From: Rubrolithibacter danxiaensis
Lineage (GTDB): Bacteria; Bacteroidota; Bacteroidia; Sphingobacteriales; Sphingobacteriaceae
Direction of reading: 5' to 3'
Assembly (NCBI RefSeq): GCF_047272945.1
Contig: NZ_JBKOPS010000003.1
Location: forward strand, 352,865-416,864
DNA: 64,000 nt
A model generated the notes under the pieces. It was not told the origin of the DNA and made no database searches. It saw only the letters and a program-made list of their open reading frames with translations. Shown in pieces: positions 52,376 to 61,137 of this stretch (the stretch's first letter is position 1; every line of letters begins with the position of its first letter). The position numbers and the translations under genes were made by a program.

Positions 52376-54416
52376 TGAATGTAAAATTTTGCGATGTTTT
52401 TAAAAATCGTATCAATAATATTTCTGCCGCAATAAAAATCAGCGACAAAATTAGGCAAACTTTCCATAAGGGGATTCCTGAACCAGCAGCTTTTACTGCA
52501 TTTTGAACAGATTCCGGTCCGGGGCTGATTATCTGAACCTGCTGATCAGACAATGCTTGTTTTAGTTCAGAATCATCTGCATACGTAAGATCAGATTCTG
52601 AACTGTTTATATTAAATGCAAACATGCCGATCAGACTATCTCCTTTAAATAATTCGTAATTTCCTTTTTTCCGCACCTGATCTGCTACAAATAACCGTGT
52701 CAGGTTCTCCCCCTGTCGTAAGTCGGGTATGGTTTGAAATTTATCCTTACGTAAACTCAGCGTTTGATTGGGAGCGAGGTTTATCCTGTTCAGCTCTAAC
52801 AGATCATCTTTCCCTACGGTATAAAACAAGCGGTTATCGCGTAAGCTAAGTAAGGCAGTCTGATACATAAGTGGCACAAAAACCGCATGATTTACCAGGT
52901 TACTTGCTTCAGGGTCTAAAGGAACAGCAAAAAGATAAACTTTACCCTTTTTTACTTTGTAGGCGGACGCAAAGCTTCGCCGGCCAGGCAAGCTCAGTAA
53001 ATTTTGTTTGCCGGTGCGGCTCTTTATACTATAACGGATGTATTTTTTTACTGCCGGAAGATCAGGATTAGCTGAGTGATTTTCGAATACATCGTTAAAT
53101 ACAGGATGCCCGAGATTGATTTCGGTAACTTTATTTGCCGCAGTTATTACTTCTTCCGGAACATCCGTTCCAAGCGCCTGCAGAAATCGTCGGTAGGATG
53201 AAAGATCGGCTGTTAAGGACGGGAACACAACGAGCGAACCGCCATTCTCAACATATATACGCAGCTGCTGAGCAAGGCCTGTGGAAACTGTATTTAAACC
53301 GTTAAGTATAATAAGCGGATAAGTATTTAATTCAGAATATTTAATAGCTCCGGCCTGTAAATTAATTAAATTAAAAAAAGGGTCGGCCTGATAAACTGCC
53401 TGCAGGTAAGGGCTGGGCAGCGAATCGTTTATTGCAAGCACCGGAAGGCTCTGTTGCACAAAAAACGTAAAGTAAAAATCGTCATCAAATGTTAACGGAT
53501 TATCAGTTATGTGAATCTGCCCTTTTTGCCAGCCTCCGCTGAGGCCGCTAAAAGACAAAGTAATCTCAGCTTTTTTACGGCCAGACACATTGATACTGCC
53601 AAAAGCCAGCTGCCGGTTGTTTACAGAAAGTTTCACTGGAACGTTTGCCGCCAGCTGGTCTGAATTATTCCTAAGCTGTACAACCAGTTTCTCGGTTTCG
53701 CCGGGCCGGTGAATGGGAGAAGCAAACCAAACCGAATCAATTGAAATATTGGCTTGCTTGTTGGCTTTTACCCGGATTAGCCTTACCGGAACTTCCTGAT
53801 TGGGAAGAGCCGCGGAAACCAGCATATTTTGCTGAAAATCGGAGATTAAGTAAGCGGCTCCCCTATTTACCTGGTCTGGAAACAGGTTTCCCTGGCGGGT
53901 AATTACTTCTTTTAAAGTACGGCCTGTGCTGCTTAACTGAACTTCTTCAACTGCATTTAAAAAATCTGTAGCCGACAAAAAGCGCTGATATTTGCCCTCA
54001 AAATCGTTTGTAAGCAGCTGAAATTTATCGTTCAACGAATAGGCCGCCACTATTTCTTTAGCACGGCGCTTTGCTTCGTCCAGCAGGGAACCTTCTTTGT
54101 TAACGGCTTCCATACTGTACGAATTATCAATATAGACACTTACAAAGTGTGGACCGGAAGCAGTTTCTGAATCAGCCGACGGAATGTAAGGCTGTGCAAA
54201 AGCAAGTACCAGGAACAGGATGGCCAACATGCGTGCAGCAAGCACCAGCAGATTTTTAAGCTGCCTTTTCGATGAACTTTTTTGTTCCACTTCCTTCAGG
54301 AAGCTGACATTGCTGAAGTAAATCTTTTTGTATTTCCTGAAATTAAAAAGGTGAATAATAACCGGGATTGCAAGTGCAGACAAGGCAAACAGAAATCCGG
54401 GAAAGAGGAAATTCAT
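52356..54416 (-). CDS. BatA-domain membrane protein with VWA-like region
   Basis: The 686-residue protein begins with the BatA/aerotolerance N-terminal domain: a first helix (FLFPGFLFALSALAIPVIIHLFNF) then a basic turn and a second helix, here at about 1-80. A von Willebrand-like region with SVYIDNSYSME near residue 90 follows, then a long extracytoplasmic part and a last helix at about 650-672. In Bacteroidota such proteins sit in the envelope and are linked to stress tolerance, with an unclear molecular role. The 3' end overlaps the dihydroorotase homologue's start. Confidence 0.85.
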   Translation of the reverse strand: MNFLFPGFLFALSALAIPVIIHLFNFRKYKKIYFSNVSFLKEVEQKSSSKRQLKNLLVLAARMLAILFLVLAFAQPYIPSADSETASGPHFVSVYIDNSYSMEAVNKEGSLLDEAKRRAKEIVAAYSLNDKFQLLTNDFEGKYQRFLSATDFLNAVEEVQLSSTGRTLKEVITRQGNLFPDQVNRGAAYLISDFQQNMLVSAALPNQEVPVRLIRVKANKQANISIDSVWFASPIHRPGETEKLVVQLRNNSDQLAANVPVKLSVNNRQLAFGSINVSGRKKAEITLSFSGLSGGWQKGQIHITDNPLTFDDDFYFTFFVQQSLPVLAINDSLPSPYLQAVYQADPFFNLINLQAGAIKYSELNTYPLIILNGLNTVSTGLAQQLRIYVENGGSLVVFPSLTADLSSYRRFLQALGTDVPEEVITAANKVTEINLGHPVFNDVFENHSANPDLPAVKKYIRYSIKSRTGKQNLLSLPGRRSFASAYKVKKGKVYLFAVPLDPEASNLVNHAVFVPLMYQTALLSLRDNRLFYTVGKDDLLELNRINLAPNQTLSLRKDKFQTIPDLRQGENLTRLFVADQVRKKGNYELFKGDSLIGMFAFNINSSESDLTYADDSELKQALSDQQVQIISPGPESVQNAVKAAGSGIPLWKVCLILSLIFIAAEILLIRFLKTSQNFTFNETSTS

Positions 54417-54603
54417 TAAAGTTCAAAATTAACATTTTCTTTAATACAATGCGTATTTTCTTAAAGGCGTTTAAAATCAGTAAAGGAGTCTATGCAACAA
54501 TTAATAAAAGACATAAGCCCCGTCCGGAATACAGAACCTAAGAAGTTTAAGAAAAAAGAAAGCTAACCTTAAAATTTAAATGATTTAATGATTATGAATT
54601 TGT

Positions 54604-55014
54604 TTATGCTCTTGTCCAGGTTGTTGTTCTGCCAAAAGCAGAAATACCAATATATCCTCTTATTGCCAACTTGCCGTTCTGCAATTTCATTGTACAGCTA
54701 TAGGTTTTCCCGGTTTCGGGGTCGTAAATTTTACCGCCATTCCATTCATCCTTATCAAAAGTAAAGTCTGAAAGAATAACCAGATTTAAAAGAGTCCGGT
54801 TTCTAAGTTTAGGATCAGGATTATTTACATCTTTTTTAGTGGAAGCGTCTTTCCCCCAGACGATTTTTCCGAAGTATTTCCCTCCGGAATTATAAATTTC
54901 CACCTTCCCTTTTTTATCTTCAGTAAGCCAGACGCCCGTTATTGCTTCCGCTTTTTGAGCATAAATCCTGGTAAAAGAAATAAATAAAAAAAGAAGCATA
55001 ATTTTAAATTTCAT
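54604..55014 (-). CDS. DUF2147 family secreted protein
   Basis: The 136-residue protein has a signal peptide (1-19, ending IYA) and one DUF2147 domain: GVWLTEDKKGKVEIY near the start, GKIVWGKDAS, the GGKIYDPETGKTYSCTMKL strand pair, and the C-terminal RGYIGISAFGRTTTW. The ATG at 55014 is preferred to a GTG one codon upstream. It starts 2 bp after the sensor-kinase stop codon and is probably cotranscribed with it. Function unknown. Confidence 0.88.
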   Translation of the reverse strand: MKFKIMLLFLFISFTRIYAQKAEAITGVWLTEDKKGKVEIYNSGGKYFGKIVWGKDASTKKDVNNPDPKLRNRTLLNLVILSDFTFDKDEWNGGKIYDPETGKTYSCTMKLQNGKLAIRGYIGISAFGRTTTWTRA

Positions 55015-55016
55015 CA

Positions 55017-57416
55017 CTATTTCGAATCTTGTAGATTATTGATCAAAGCAGCCGTTTTTCTTAAAATGCGTGTCAGCTCCTCTAAATTTATTGGTTTAGA
55101 AATATAATCGTTCATTCCCGACTGTAAACACAGCTCTTTGTCTTCGGGCAAGGCATTGGCTGTCATAGCTACAATTTGAGGCTGAGTTGCAGCAGTTTGC
55201 CTGATAATCCGTGTAGCTTCCAGTCCGTCCATCTCAGGCATCAGCATATCCATAAGTATTACCTGGTAGCCTTTTTCGTTTTGCATTTCCACTGCCTCTA
55301 AACCATTGGCAGCAATTTCTGGCCGATAGCCTAATTTATTGAGCACCCGCGTAGCAAGCTTTTGATTAATAAGATTATCTTCTGCAATTAATATGCTAAG
55401 CGGATAAGAATCGGCAAAATCTTCTGAGAGAATTGTTCTTTTCGGTAACTGTTCTTTGAGCTGTTCTGTTTTTATCGTTTCAGTTTCGCGTTTAAGCTCC
55501 AATTGTACCAGTTTAAATAATTGCGCCTGTTTTATAGGCTTTGTTAATACCGAGCTGAACAATTGAGGATATTTACTTTTTGTTTCGTTTCCGACAGAGC
55601 TTAACAGCATTATCGGAATTTCCGGAAGTTTTGATTTTACAGCTGTAGCCAATTCAACGCCGTCCATTTCGGGCATCTGCATATCCGAAATTATCAGGTC
55701 AAAGTTTTTATCGCTTTCAAGTATTTTAAGAGCTTCTTTTCCGGAATCTGCTACAACCGGTACAAGTTTCCACAGCTCTAACTGGGTTTTTATTATACTC
55801 AGATTGGTTAAATTATCGTCAACAACCAGGATCTTTTTGCCCTCGTTATCTGAAGTATTCAGATTAACATATTGTTTTTGGGAGCTGGCTGCGATTTTAC
55901 TCTTAATAATAAACCTAAAAGTAGTACCAACTCCTACTCTGCTGCTTACTTCTACTTCGCCGCCCATTAGTGTTATCAAACGCTGGCTGATAGCCAAACC
56001 TAAGCCCGTCCCACCATATTTTCTGGTAGTAGATGAATCTACCTGCGAAAAAGCTTTAAATAACCTGGAAAGCTTATCTTCAGGAATACCAATTCCGCTG
56101 TCGCGTATTTCAAAAGCTATATCAAGGTTTTCACCTGCTGATTTCAGCAGCTCAACTTTAACAAATACTTCTCCGCGAGAAGTAAATTTCATTGCATTGC
56201 TTACAAAATTGATCAGTACCTGCCTTAGGCGTAAGCTATCTCCAACTATTCTTGCCGGTAACTGATGATCCAGCTGATAAACAAGATCCAGTTGCAGCTG
56301 TGCAGCTTTGCCGGCAAAAACGTCCATTACGCTTTCTACTGTTTCTCTTATGTCAAACTCTTGCTGCTCCAGCTCCATGCTTCCTGATTCTATTTTCGAA
56401 AAATCAAGAATATCATTAATAATATGAAGAAGCGCATCGCCGCTGGTATTAATAATTTTAACATATTCCTGTTGCTCGGTATTAAGCGGTGTTTCTGTCA
56501 GCAGGGATGCCATACCCAACACGCCGTTCATAGGTGTTCTGATTTCATGGCTCATTGTAGCCAGGAAAATGCTCTTTGCCTGATTTGCTTTCTCTGCATC
56601 CTTTTTTGCTTCCTCTGCCTGCTGGCGGGCAATTCTTTCCTGCCCTTCTTTTAATATCAGTTGCTCGTTCAATCCTAAAAGATGTTCCGACTGAGATATT
56701 AATTCTTCCGACTGTGCCTGAAGTTCTTCAGACTGACTTTGCAGTTCCTCATTTAAATTCTGGAGATGTATGGATTGCTCCTGTAACTCCTCCGACTTTT
56801 TTTGCAATTGTGCAGAAACATCACGCCAGTTAACAATAGTGCTTTGAAATGATTTTATAATATGCCATAAAATAAAAACCAGGAAAAGGCAATTGTAAAA
56901 GATATGTACAAAAGTTCCTGAATCGTATTGGGTTAAATCATCATTTGGTTTTAAAAGAGCATTGCCTTCTGGCAAAATAACGTTCAGAAAAATAGGGACC
57001 AGCGAAAACAGCGAATAAAAAGTTCCCCAACGACTATTCAGGTTAAAAAAACTCAGAATTACAACCTGAATAAAAACCAGTATATCTACAGGGATGGTAA
57101 CTTTCATTTGGAAGATCAGGAACGTGGCCCATACAGTTGTTGTTAAAAAGATCAGAATAGTGTGTGTAATACCTTGCACCCAATCCTTTTTTACAAGCAG
57201 ATAAATTAAGATAGTGTGGAGAAGAATAACCCCGCTCAATCCGGCAATCCTCGATGGATCATGGCTTAAAACATCAATTAAAATAAGTGTCAGAAAAGAA
57301 ATTATATTAAAGATTATTCTCCAAAGCAGTATCCGTTGCCGTGCTTTGTTTATTATTTCAGATTGAGATTCATAATCATTTAAAGAAAGAATTGTAGAAA
57401 ACTGCGTAAGATTCAT
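55017..57416 (-). CDS. Membrane hybrid histidine kinase (HisKA-HATPase-REC-REC)
   Basis: The 799-residue protein has an N-terminal membrane domain of about six helices (about 28-200), then a Gln/Glu/Leu-rich coiled coil (about 205-280). The kinase core comprises HisKA with FLATMSHEIRTPMNG and HATPase_c with FVSNAMKFTSRGEV, DSGIGIPEDK and GTGLGLAISQRL. Two C-terminal receiver domains (about 535-650 and 675-790) keep their Asp residues (ISDMQMPEMDG, LMDMLMPEMDG). It is the first gene of the minus-strand block. The signal sensed by the membrane domain is unknown. Confidence 0.93.
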   Translation of the reverse strand: MNLTQFSTILSLNDYESQSEIINKARQRILLWRIIFNIISFLTLILIDVLSHDPSRIAGLSGVILLHTILIYLLVKKDWVQGITHTILIFLTTTVWATFLIFQMKVTIPVDILVFIQVVILSFFNLNSRWGTFYSLFSLVPIFLNVILPEGNALLKPNDDLTQYDSGTFVHIFYNCLFLVFILWHIIKSFQSTIVNWRDVSAQLQKKSEELQEQSIHLQNLNEELQSQSEELQAQSEELISQSEHLLGLNEQLILKEGQERIARQQAEEAKKDAEKANQAKSIFLATMSHEIRTPMNGVLGMASLLTETPLNTEQQEYVKIINTSGDALLHIINDILDFSKIESGSMELEQQEFDIRETVESVMDVFAGKAAQLQLDLVYQLDHQLPARIVGDSLRLRQVLINFVSNAMKFTSRGEVFVKVELLKSAGENLDIAFEIRDSGIGIPEDKLSRLFKAFSQVDSSTTRKYGGTGLGLAISQRLITLMGGEVEVSSRVGVGTTFRFIIKSKIAASSQKQYVNLNTSDNEGKKILVVDDNLTNLSIIKTQLELWKLVPVVADSGKEALKILESDKNFDLIISDMQMPEMDGVELATAVKSKLPEIPIMLLSSVGNETKSKYPQLFSSVLTKPIKQAQLFKLVQLELKRETETIKTEQLKEQLPKRTILSEDFADSYPLSILIAEDNLINQKLATRVLNKLGYRPEIAANGLEAVEMQNEKGYQVILMDMLMPEMDGLEATRIIRQTAATQPQIVAMTANALPEDKELCLQSGMNDYISKPINLEELTRILRKTAALINNLQDSK

Positions 57417-57807
57417 CTTAAAAATACCGGCTCGTTCACAAACCTGAATCGCATACGTGCAGACAATTTAAGAGTTACAACAATTAAATTTTACTATTGG
57501 TACCGGTTTTTGAAACATATAAGGCAGATCAACAGGCGTACATTGGGCAGGAGGTTCCAATTTCTGAAACCGATGCTTTGGCTTTTTATCAATTAGCCTT
57601 TTTTAAAATTCACACTTCCGGGCAAACGATCTAAACAGACCTATTTTCGGGCAAGCTTCCATGTTATTATCCAGATGCAATAAAAAATGAGCGATTTGCT
57701 TTAAGAGGTATTTATTAATCGAAAAGAAAATAATTAAATTAGTTGTATGGTTATTATACCGATAAGGATTACACGAACTGCGCAAACCCTTCTTAAACTA
57801 GGAATAT
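57417..57807. other. 391-bp spacer before the recombinase, with a possible gene remnant
   Basis: No complete gene is seen. A 46-codon open stretch from a TTG at 57497 to a TAA at 57634 reads like protein (VPVFETYKADQQAYIGQEVP) and could be a fragment of a lost gene. GAACTGCGCAAAC at 57775-57787 is identical to 13 bases in the stem of cassette site 3 (60461-60473). The recombinase promoter should lie here. Confidence 0.4.
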
Positions 57808-59400
57808 ATGAAGGTTGAACGAATATTTCATAGAAATCAGGAACGTATAAAAATTACGTTTCCATACAACAGGCACATTGCGTTGCTGCTTCGGCAGATT
57901 GACGACTGCAAATGGAGCAAAACGCAGCAGGCCTGGCATATTCCCTGTTCTAAAAAGGCCTTTTCGGATCTTAAAACCTTATTTCCTGAAATTGAATTAG
58001 AAAATACAATTGTTCGGGATGCAAGAGTGGTACACGTGGAAAAAGAGGAAAAAATTGTTAAAAATACCAGGATTGAGATATATGTATTGGGACGAAAAAT
58101 TGTGCTAAAACTACCTAAAAACGAGGTCGACACGACGTTTTTATTAAACTTAAGATTTTCCAAATGGGATAAACAAAATTATTGCTGGGTGGTACCAAAC
58201 TATCCGAACAATCTGCAACGCATCAAAGAGCATTTTAAAGACAGGATTGGTTACATAGAAGAACAGGAGGAGATAGTAACACCTGGTGGATATATCACGG
58301 GAAAAAACGAAGTGCTTGTTATAAGGGCGGCAGGAAGACTAAAAGTTATTTTCGGATTTAATAAAAAACTTACAAGCCATATTAAAAAGATACCCTACCA
58401 CTCATGGGATGCGAAAAATAAATGGTGGACAATTCCGTATGCACAAAAGTTTGTAGATATTTTGAGGGAAACCTGCAAACACGAAGAGCTGGTTTTTGTA
58501 TATGAAGAGCAAGAAACCAAAAGCAACAAGAAACCGCGGATAACCCCAGGTGATATTCCAAACTACCGGCCCTGCCCTGAAGAATTTATTTTAAAACTAA
58601 CGGAATTACGATACAGTGAAAACACCATAAAAACGTATGCAAATTCATTGGAAGAATTTATTAATCATTATCATACCTACGATTATAAGCTAATAGATGA
58701 AGCGATGATAATAGCTTATCTGCGGCATCTGGTAACCGAACGAAAGGTTTCTGCATCGTATCAAAACCAGGCTATTAACGCAATCAAGTTTTATTATGAA
58801 CGGGTACTTAGAGGAAACCGGAAATTCTATTTTATAGAACGCCCTTTAAAGGAAAAGACATTGCCGGTAGTTTTAAGCGAGTCGGAAATATCAGAAATAA
58901 TACGGTGCACTTCCAATATTAAACACAAAGCAATGCTGATGATTGCCTATTCTGCCGGCCTGCGCATCAGCGAACTGCTTAATTTAAGGATAAAGGATAT
59001 AGATTCAGACAGGATGCAGATCCGGGTAGTGCAATCAAAAGGAAAAAAAGATCGTTACACACTTCTTTCAGAAAAAGCGTTGGAAGTTTTACGGGAATAT
59101 TTTAAAACATACCGGCCTAAAGAAATGCTTTTTGAGGGATTGGTAAAAGAGGAATACAGTACAAGAGCAATGCAATTAGTTGTGCAAAACGCCGCTAAAA
59201 GAGCCGGAATACTAAAAAAAGTAAGTATGCATACACTGCGGCATTCGTTTGCCACGCATTTACTTGAGGCCGGAACCGATTTGCGGTACATTCAAACCCT
59301 CCTGGGCCACGAGTCGAGCAAAACCACGGAAGTTTATACTCACATAACAACGAAAGGCTTTGACCAGATCAAAAGCCCTTTAGACCGTTTGGAAATATGA
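57808..59400 (+). CDS. Tyrosine recombinase with three N-terminal HARP-like repeats
   Basis: The 530-residue protein has two parts. Residues about 1-66, 88-150 and 166-232 form three copies of a domain ending in a W-(x)n-W-x-x-P pattern (KWSKTQQAWHIP, KWDKQNYCWVVP, SWDAKNKWWTIP); its pattern recalls the HARP domain of annealing helicase SMARCAL1. Residues about 255-340 are the core-binding domain. The catalytic domain (about 350-525) keeps R386, K411, H475-x-x-R478, H501 and Y510. The IntI-specific insertion is absent, but the tail ends IKSPLDRL, close to the SPLD tail of IntI. Cassette sites begin 90 bp downstream on the same strand. Confidence 0.92.
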   Translation: MKVERIFHRNQERIKITFPYNRHIALLLRQIDDCKWSKTQQAWHIPCSKKAFSDLKTLFPEIELENTIVRDARVVHVEKEEKIVKNTRIEIYVLGRKIVLKLPKNEVDTTFLLNLRFSKWDKQNYCWVVPNYPNNLQRIKEHFKDRIGYIEEQEEIVTPGGYITGKNEVLVIRAAGRLKVIFGFNKKLTSHIKKIPYHSWDAKNKWWTIPYAQKFVDILRETCKHEELVFVYEEQETKSNKKPRITPGDIPNYRPCPEEFILKLTELRYSENTIKTYANSLEEFINHYHTYDYKLIDEAMIIAYLRHLVTERKVSASYQNQAINAIKFYYERVLRGNRKFYFIERPLKEKTLPVVLSESEISEIIRCTSNIKHKAMLMIAYSAGLRISELLNLRIKDIDSDRMQIRVVQSKGKKDRYTLLSEKALEVLREYFKTYRPKEMLFEGLVKEEYSTRAMQLVVQNAAKRAGILKKVSMHTLRHSFATHLLEAGTDLRYIQTLLGHESSKTTEVYTHITTKGFDQIKSPLDRLEI

Positions 59401-59490
59401 AGTTAATTTCATAATTATGTTGTCAATATGCAGTATTTAGTACAAATTTTCCCGTATCAGTTGAAGAAGAGAAAACACTCCACTATATCG

Positions 59491-59529
59491 GATATTTGCG
59501 CAACTCTGCGTAAAGCCAATCGTTACCAG
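59491..59529 (+). other. Cassette site 1: half site, candidate attI
   Basis: CTGCGTAAAGCCAAT-CGTTACCAG resembles the right halves of the later sites (CTGCGCAAAGCCAAAC-CGTT at 61245-61264). No matching left arm is found in the preceding 90 bp, unlike sites 2-5. The core CGTTACCAG is at 59521-59529, with the predicted crossover after G59522. A near-duplicate TTGCGCAAC lies just before it (59496-59504). A simple primary site next to the integrase gene would look like this. Confidence 0.65.
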
Positions 59530-59597
59530 AAATGGCTGAAGAAAACGATGGCTACAATTCCACGAAGAAAATTTACTGTAATTTTAAAGTAAAAAAA

Positions 59598-60002
59598 ATG
59601 GAAGCAGAAGCGAAAGTTTACCAGATATATTACGACAATTTAGTCGATGCTGTGGTTATGGAATGGCGAGGTTATGCAACAAGCGAAGAATTCAAAGCAG
59701 GAACAGAACTAATGTTAGAGAATCTGATAAAGAATAAAACTTTCAAAGTCCTTGCAGATATTAAAGATATGACAATCATTGCTAGAGAAGATCAAGAATG
59801 GCTGAACACAGAATTCCTTCCGCGAGCGACAGAACTTGGCTTCAAAGTAATTGCGATTGTAAAACCAGACCATTACTTCAACAGGGTCGCAGTCGAAAGT
59901 ATTTCATATAAAGTGGACAAAAATAAATTAGCGATCAATTTTTTTGAAACTGTTGCTCAAGCACGAACGTGGCTGAGATTAATAGATAAACCAGAGGAAT
60001 AA
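59598..60002 (+). CDS. Cassette 1: STAS/SpoIIAA-like hypothetical protein
   Basis: The 134-residue protein has an alternating beta-alpha pattern like STAS/SpoIIAA-fold proteins that are common in Bacteroidota: YYDNLVDAVVMEWRGYATSEEF at the start, KVLADIKDMTII, and the ending AINFFETVAQARTWL. The ATG at 59598 follows an AT-rich leader. The frame is open 22 codons further up, to an ATG at 59532 that lies only two bases after the site 1 core. Function unknown; possibly a signalling or membrane-peripheral protein. It is the only gene of the first cassette. Confidence 0.75.
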   Translation: MEAEAKVYQIYYDNLVDAVVMEWRGYATSEEFKAGTELMLENLIKNKTFKVLADIKDMTIIAREDQEWLNTEFLPRATELGFKVIAIVKPDHYFNRVAVESISYKVDKNKLAINFFETVAQARTWLRLIDKPEE

Positions 60003-60013
60003 ATAAGCCACAT

Positions 60014-60146
60014 CTGGTAACAATGTATAGCCACAATGCCTGCATCAGCCCTTGCAGAAACTACTCAGGTAATTGAAATTTTGTCTACATTGTCAGCTCG
60101 CTAACTAACATCGTCGGCACTGGTGGCTATACGAAAGCGTTAGTTG
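60014..60146 (+). other. Cassette site 2: attC-like hairpin site
   Basis: The left core CTGGTAACA (60014-60022) and right core CGTTAGTTG (60138-60146) bound a stem. GTATAGCCAC (60025-60034) pairs perfectly with GTGGCTATAC (60123-60132), and TGCC (60037-60040) with GGCA (60116-60119), with an AA/CTG asymmetric bulge. The terminal loop is 75 nt. Predicted crossover after G60139. A second left-core-like AACTAACA occurs at 60103-60110. Confidence 0.75.
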
Positions 60147-60416
60147 AAAGTGAAGGAAAGCACAGATGAAGGGCCTTGAACTTTGATAAGCAATGAAGCA
60201 TCTTCGAAGATGCTTTTATCCGAATGACAAGAGCGAAAGCAGAAGCCAGCTTCTAAGCTGAAGTGAGTGTCAAACGGACTGTTTTCGACAAACAGCATTG
60301 CTTAACAAATTACAAGCGAGAATTGTTTGCTTTCCTAAATATTTTTTACCTAATTGCTTACTGCGCTTATCACACATAAACGCAATAGCAATTTTAACGG
60401 ACAAAATAATCACCAT
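60147..60416 (+). other. Cassette 2: no protein gene, hairpin-rich sequence
   Basis: Between site 2 and site 3 there is no credible coding frame; the longest plus-strand ATG frames are about 22 codons. The stretch holds several short palindromes, including AGCATCTTCGAAGATGCT (60197-60214) followed by T, and AGAAGCCAGCTTCT (60240-60253). It may encode a small RNA or a promoter or terminator, or be a decayed cassette. Confidence 0.55.
60196..60217 (+). terminator. Terminator-like palindrome in the non-coding cassette
   Basis: AAGCATCTTCGAAGATGCTT forms a perfect stem with TTCG-type centre, followed by TTT. It could end a short RNA begun near the start of this cassette or stop read-through from cassette 1. 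Confidence 0.5.
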
Positions 60417-60488
60417 CAACTAACACGTAGTTTGCGCAATTCTACGGCCCGGAAGGGCCGGAACTGCGCAAACTACCATCGTTAGTGG
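60417..60488 (+). other. Cassette site 3: compact attC-like hairpin site
   Basis: This is the cleanest site, 72 bp. The left core is CAACTAACA (60417-60425) and the right core CGTTAGTGG (60480-60488). The outer stem is GTAGTTTGCGCA (60427-60438) with TGCGCAAACTAC (60465-60476), 12 perfect pairs. An inner stem CGGCCC (60445-60450)/GGGCCG (60455-60460) has a GGAA loop. The bulges between stems are unequal (6 and 4 nt). Size and plan are like classical attC sites. Predicted crossover after G60481. Confidence 0.85.
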
Positions 60489-60500
60489 CAACCCTAGAAC

Positions 60501-61133
60501 ATGCGTTACTACATTATTTCAGCTATTATTTTTATTGGTCTTAGTTGTCAACCTAAATCAGAATCAAAACGCTCTATAGGCAAGGGAGTAGAAAAAGTTA
60601 TCAAACAGTCGAGCAGGAAAATCGAAGCTCATACGAATCCGGTGGGCAGAAAAGCCATCTACCAATTTGTAAATTATATCGTCAAGACTGAGATACAATT
60701 TCCAATCGAAGAGGAAATAGTAGATCAAGACATCGAACCTTTTGATTCGTCAATACTCCTATCTAAAACTCTTAAAAAAACAGTACTACCAGAGGATGTT
60801 GAGTTTATGAGAGAACAATCTAAATCCATTAAAGACTTTCACTTGTCCAGCAAATATATAGTTGGTGCAAAGGTTATATCAGGCGACACTATTAAAAGTT
60901 TTCTAGATACAAAAAAGGGGAATCAAGAGTTTTGGAATAGGTTTGAAAAAAAATATGGAAATAGAACTTTCTACTCGATTTCAATGCCACTATTCTCAAA
61001 AGATAAGTCTGTAGCAATAGCAAGACTTGGATATCACTGCAATGGAACCTGTGGAAGTGGAGGCCTCTATATTTACAAAAAAGTAAGGAAAAGGTGGCTA
61101 AAAATCGAAACTTTGGAAACGTGGATAAATTAG
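60501..61133 (+). CDS. Cassette 3: lipoprotein of unknown function
   Basis: The 210-residue protein has a lipoprotein signal peptide: hydrophobic residues 4-14 and the lipobox G-L-S-C16, so the mature protein is probably lipid-anchored. The rest is a mixed alpha/beta domain with SMPLFSKDKSVAIARLGYHC and a glycine-rich CNGTCGSGGLYIYKK segment near the C-terminus, which is reminiscent of small secreted proteins of Bacteroidota. I do not recognise a family. The ATG is 12 bp after the site 3 core, and the stop codon is 5 bp before the next site. Confidence 0.75.
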   Translation: MRYYIISAIIFIGLSCQPKSESKRSIGKGVEKVIKQSSRKIEAHTNPVGRKAIYQFVNYIVKTEIQFPIEEEIVDQDIEPFDSSILLSKTLKKTVLPEDVEFMREQSKSIKDFHLSSKYIVGAKVISGDTIKSFLDTKKGNQEFWNRFEKKYGNRTFYSISMPLFSKDKSVAIARLGYHCNGTCGSGGLYIYKKVRKRWLKIETLETWIN

Positions 61134-61137
61134 GGCA

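Noticed and set aside
59532..59597. Longer N-terminus for the cassette 1 protein (start at 59532)
   Set aside because: The start would lie two bases after the recombination core and adds 22 residues unlike the family; the ATG at 59598 begins the folded domain. Not excluded entirely.
60417..60488. Hairpin sites taken as rho-independent terminators
   Set aside because: The stems are bulged, long-looped in most sites and not followed by T runs, and the flanking cores are cassette-specific; terminators would not show this.
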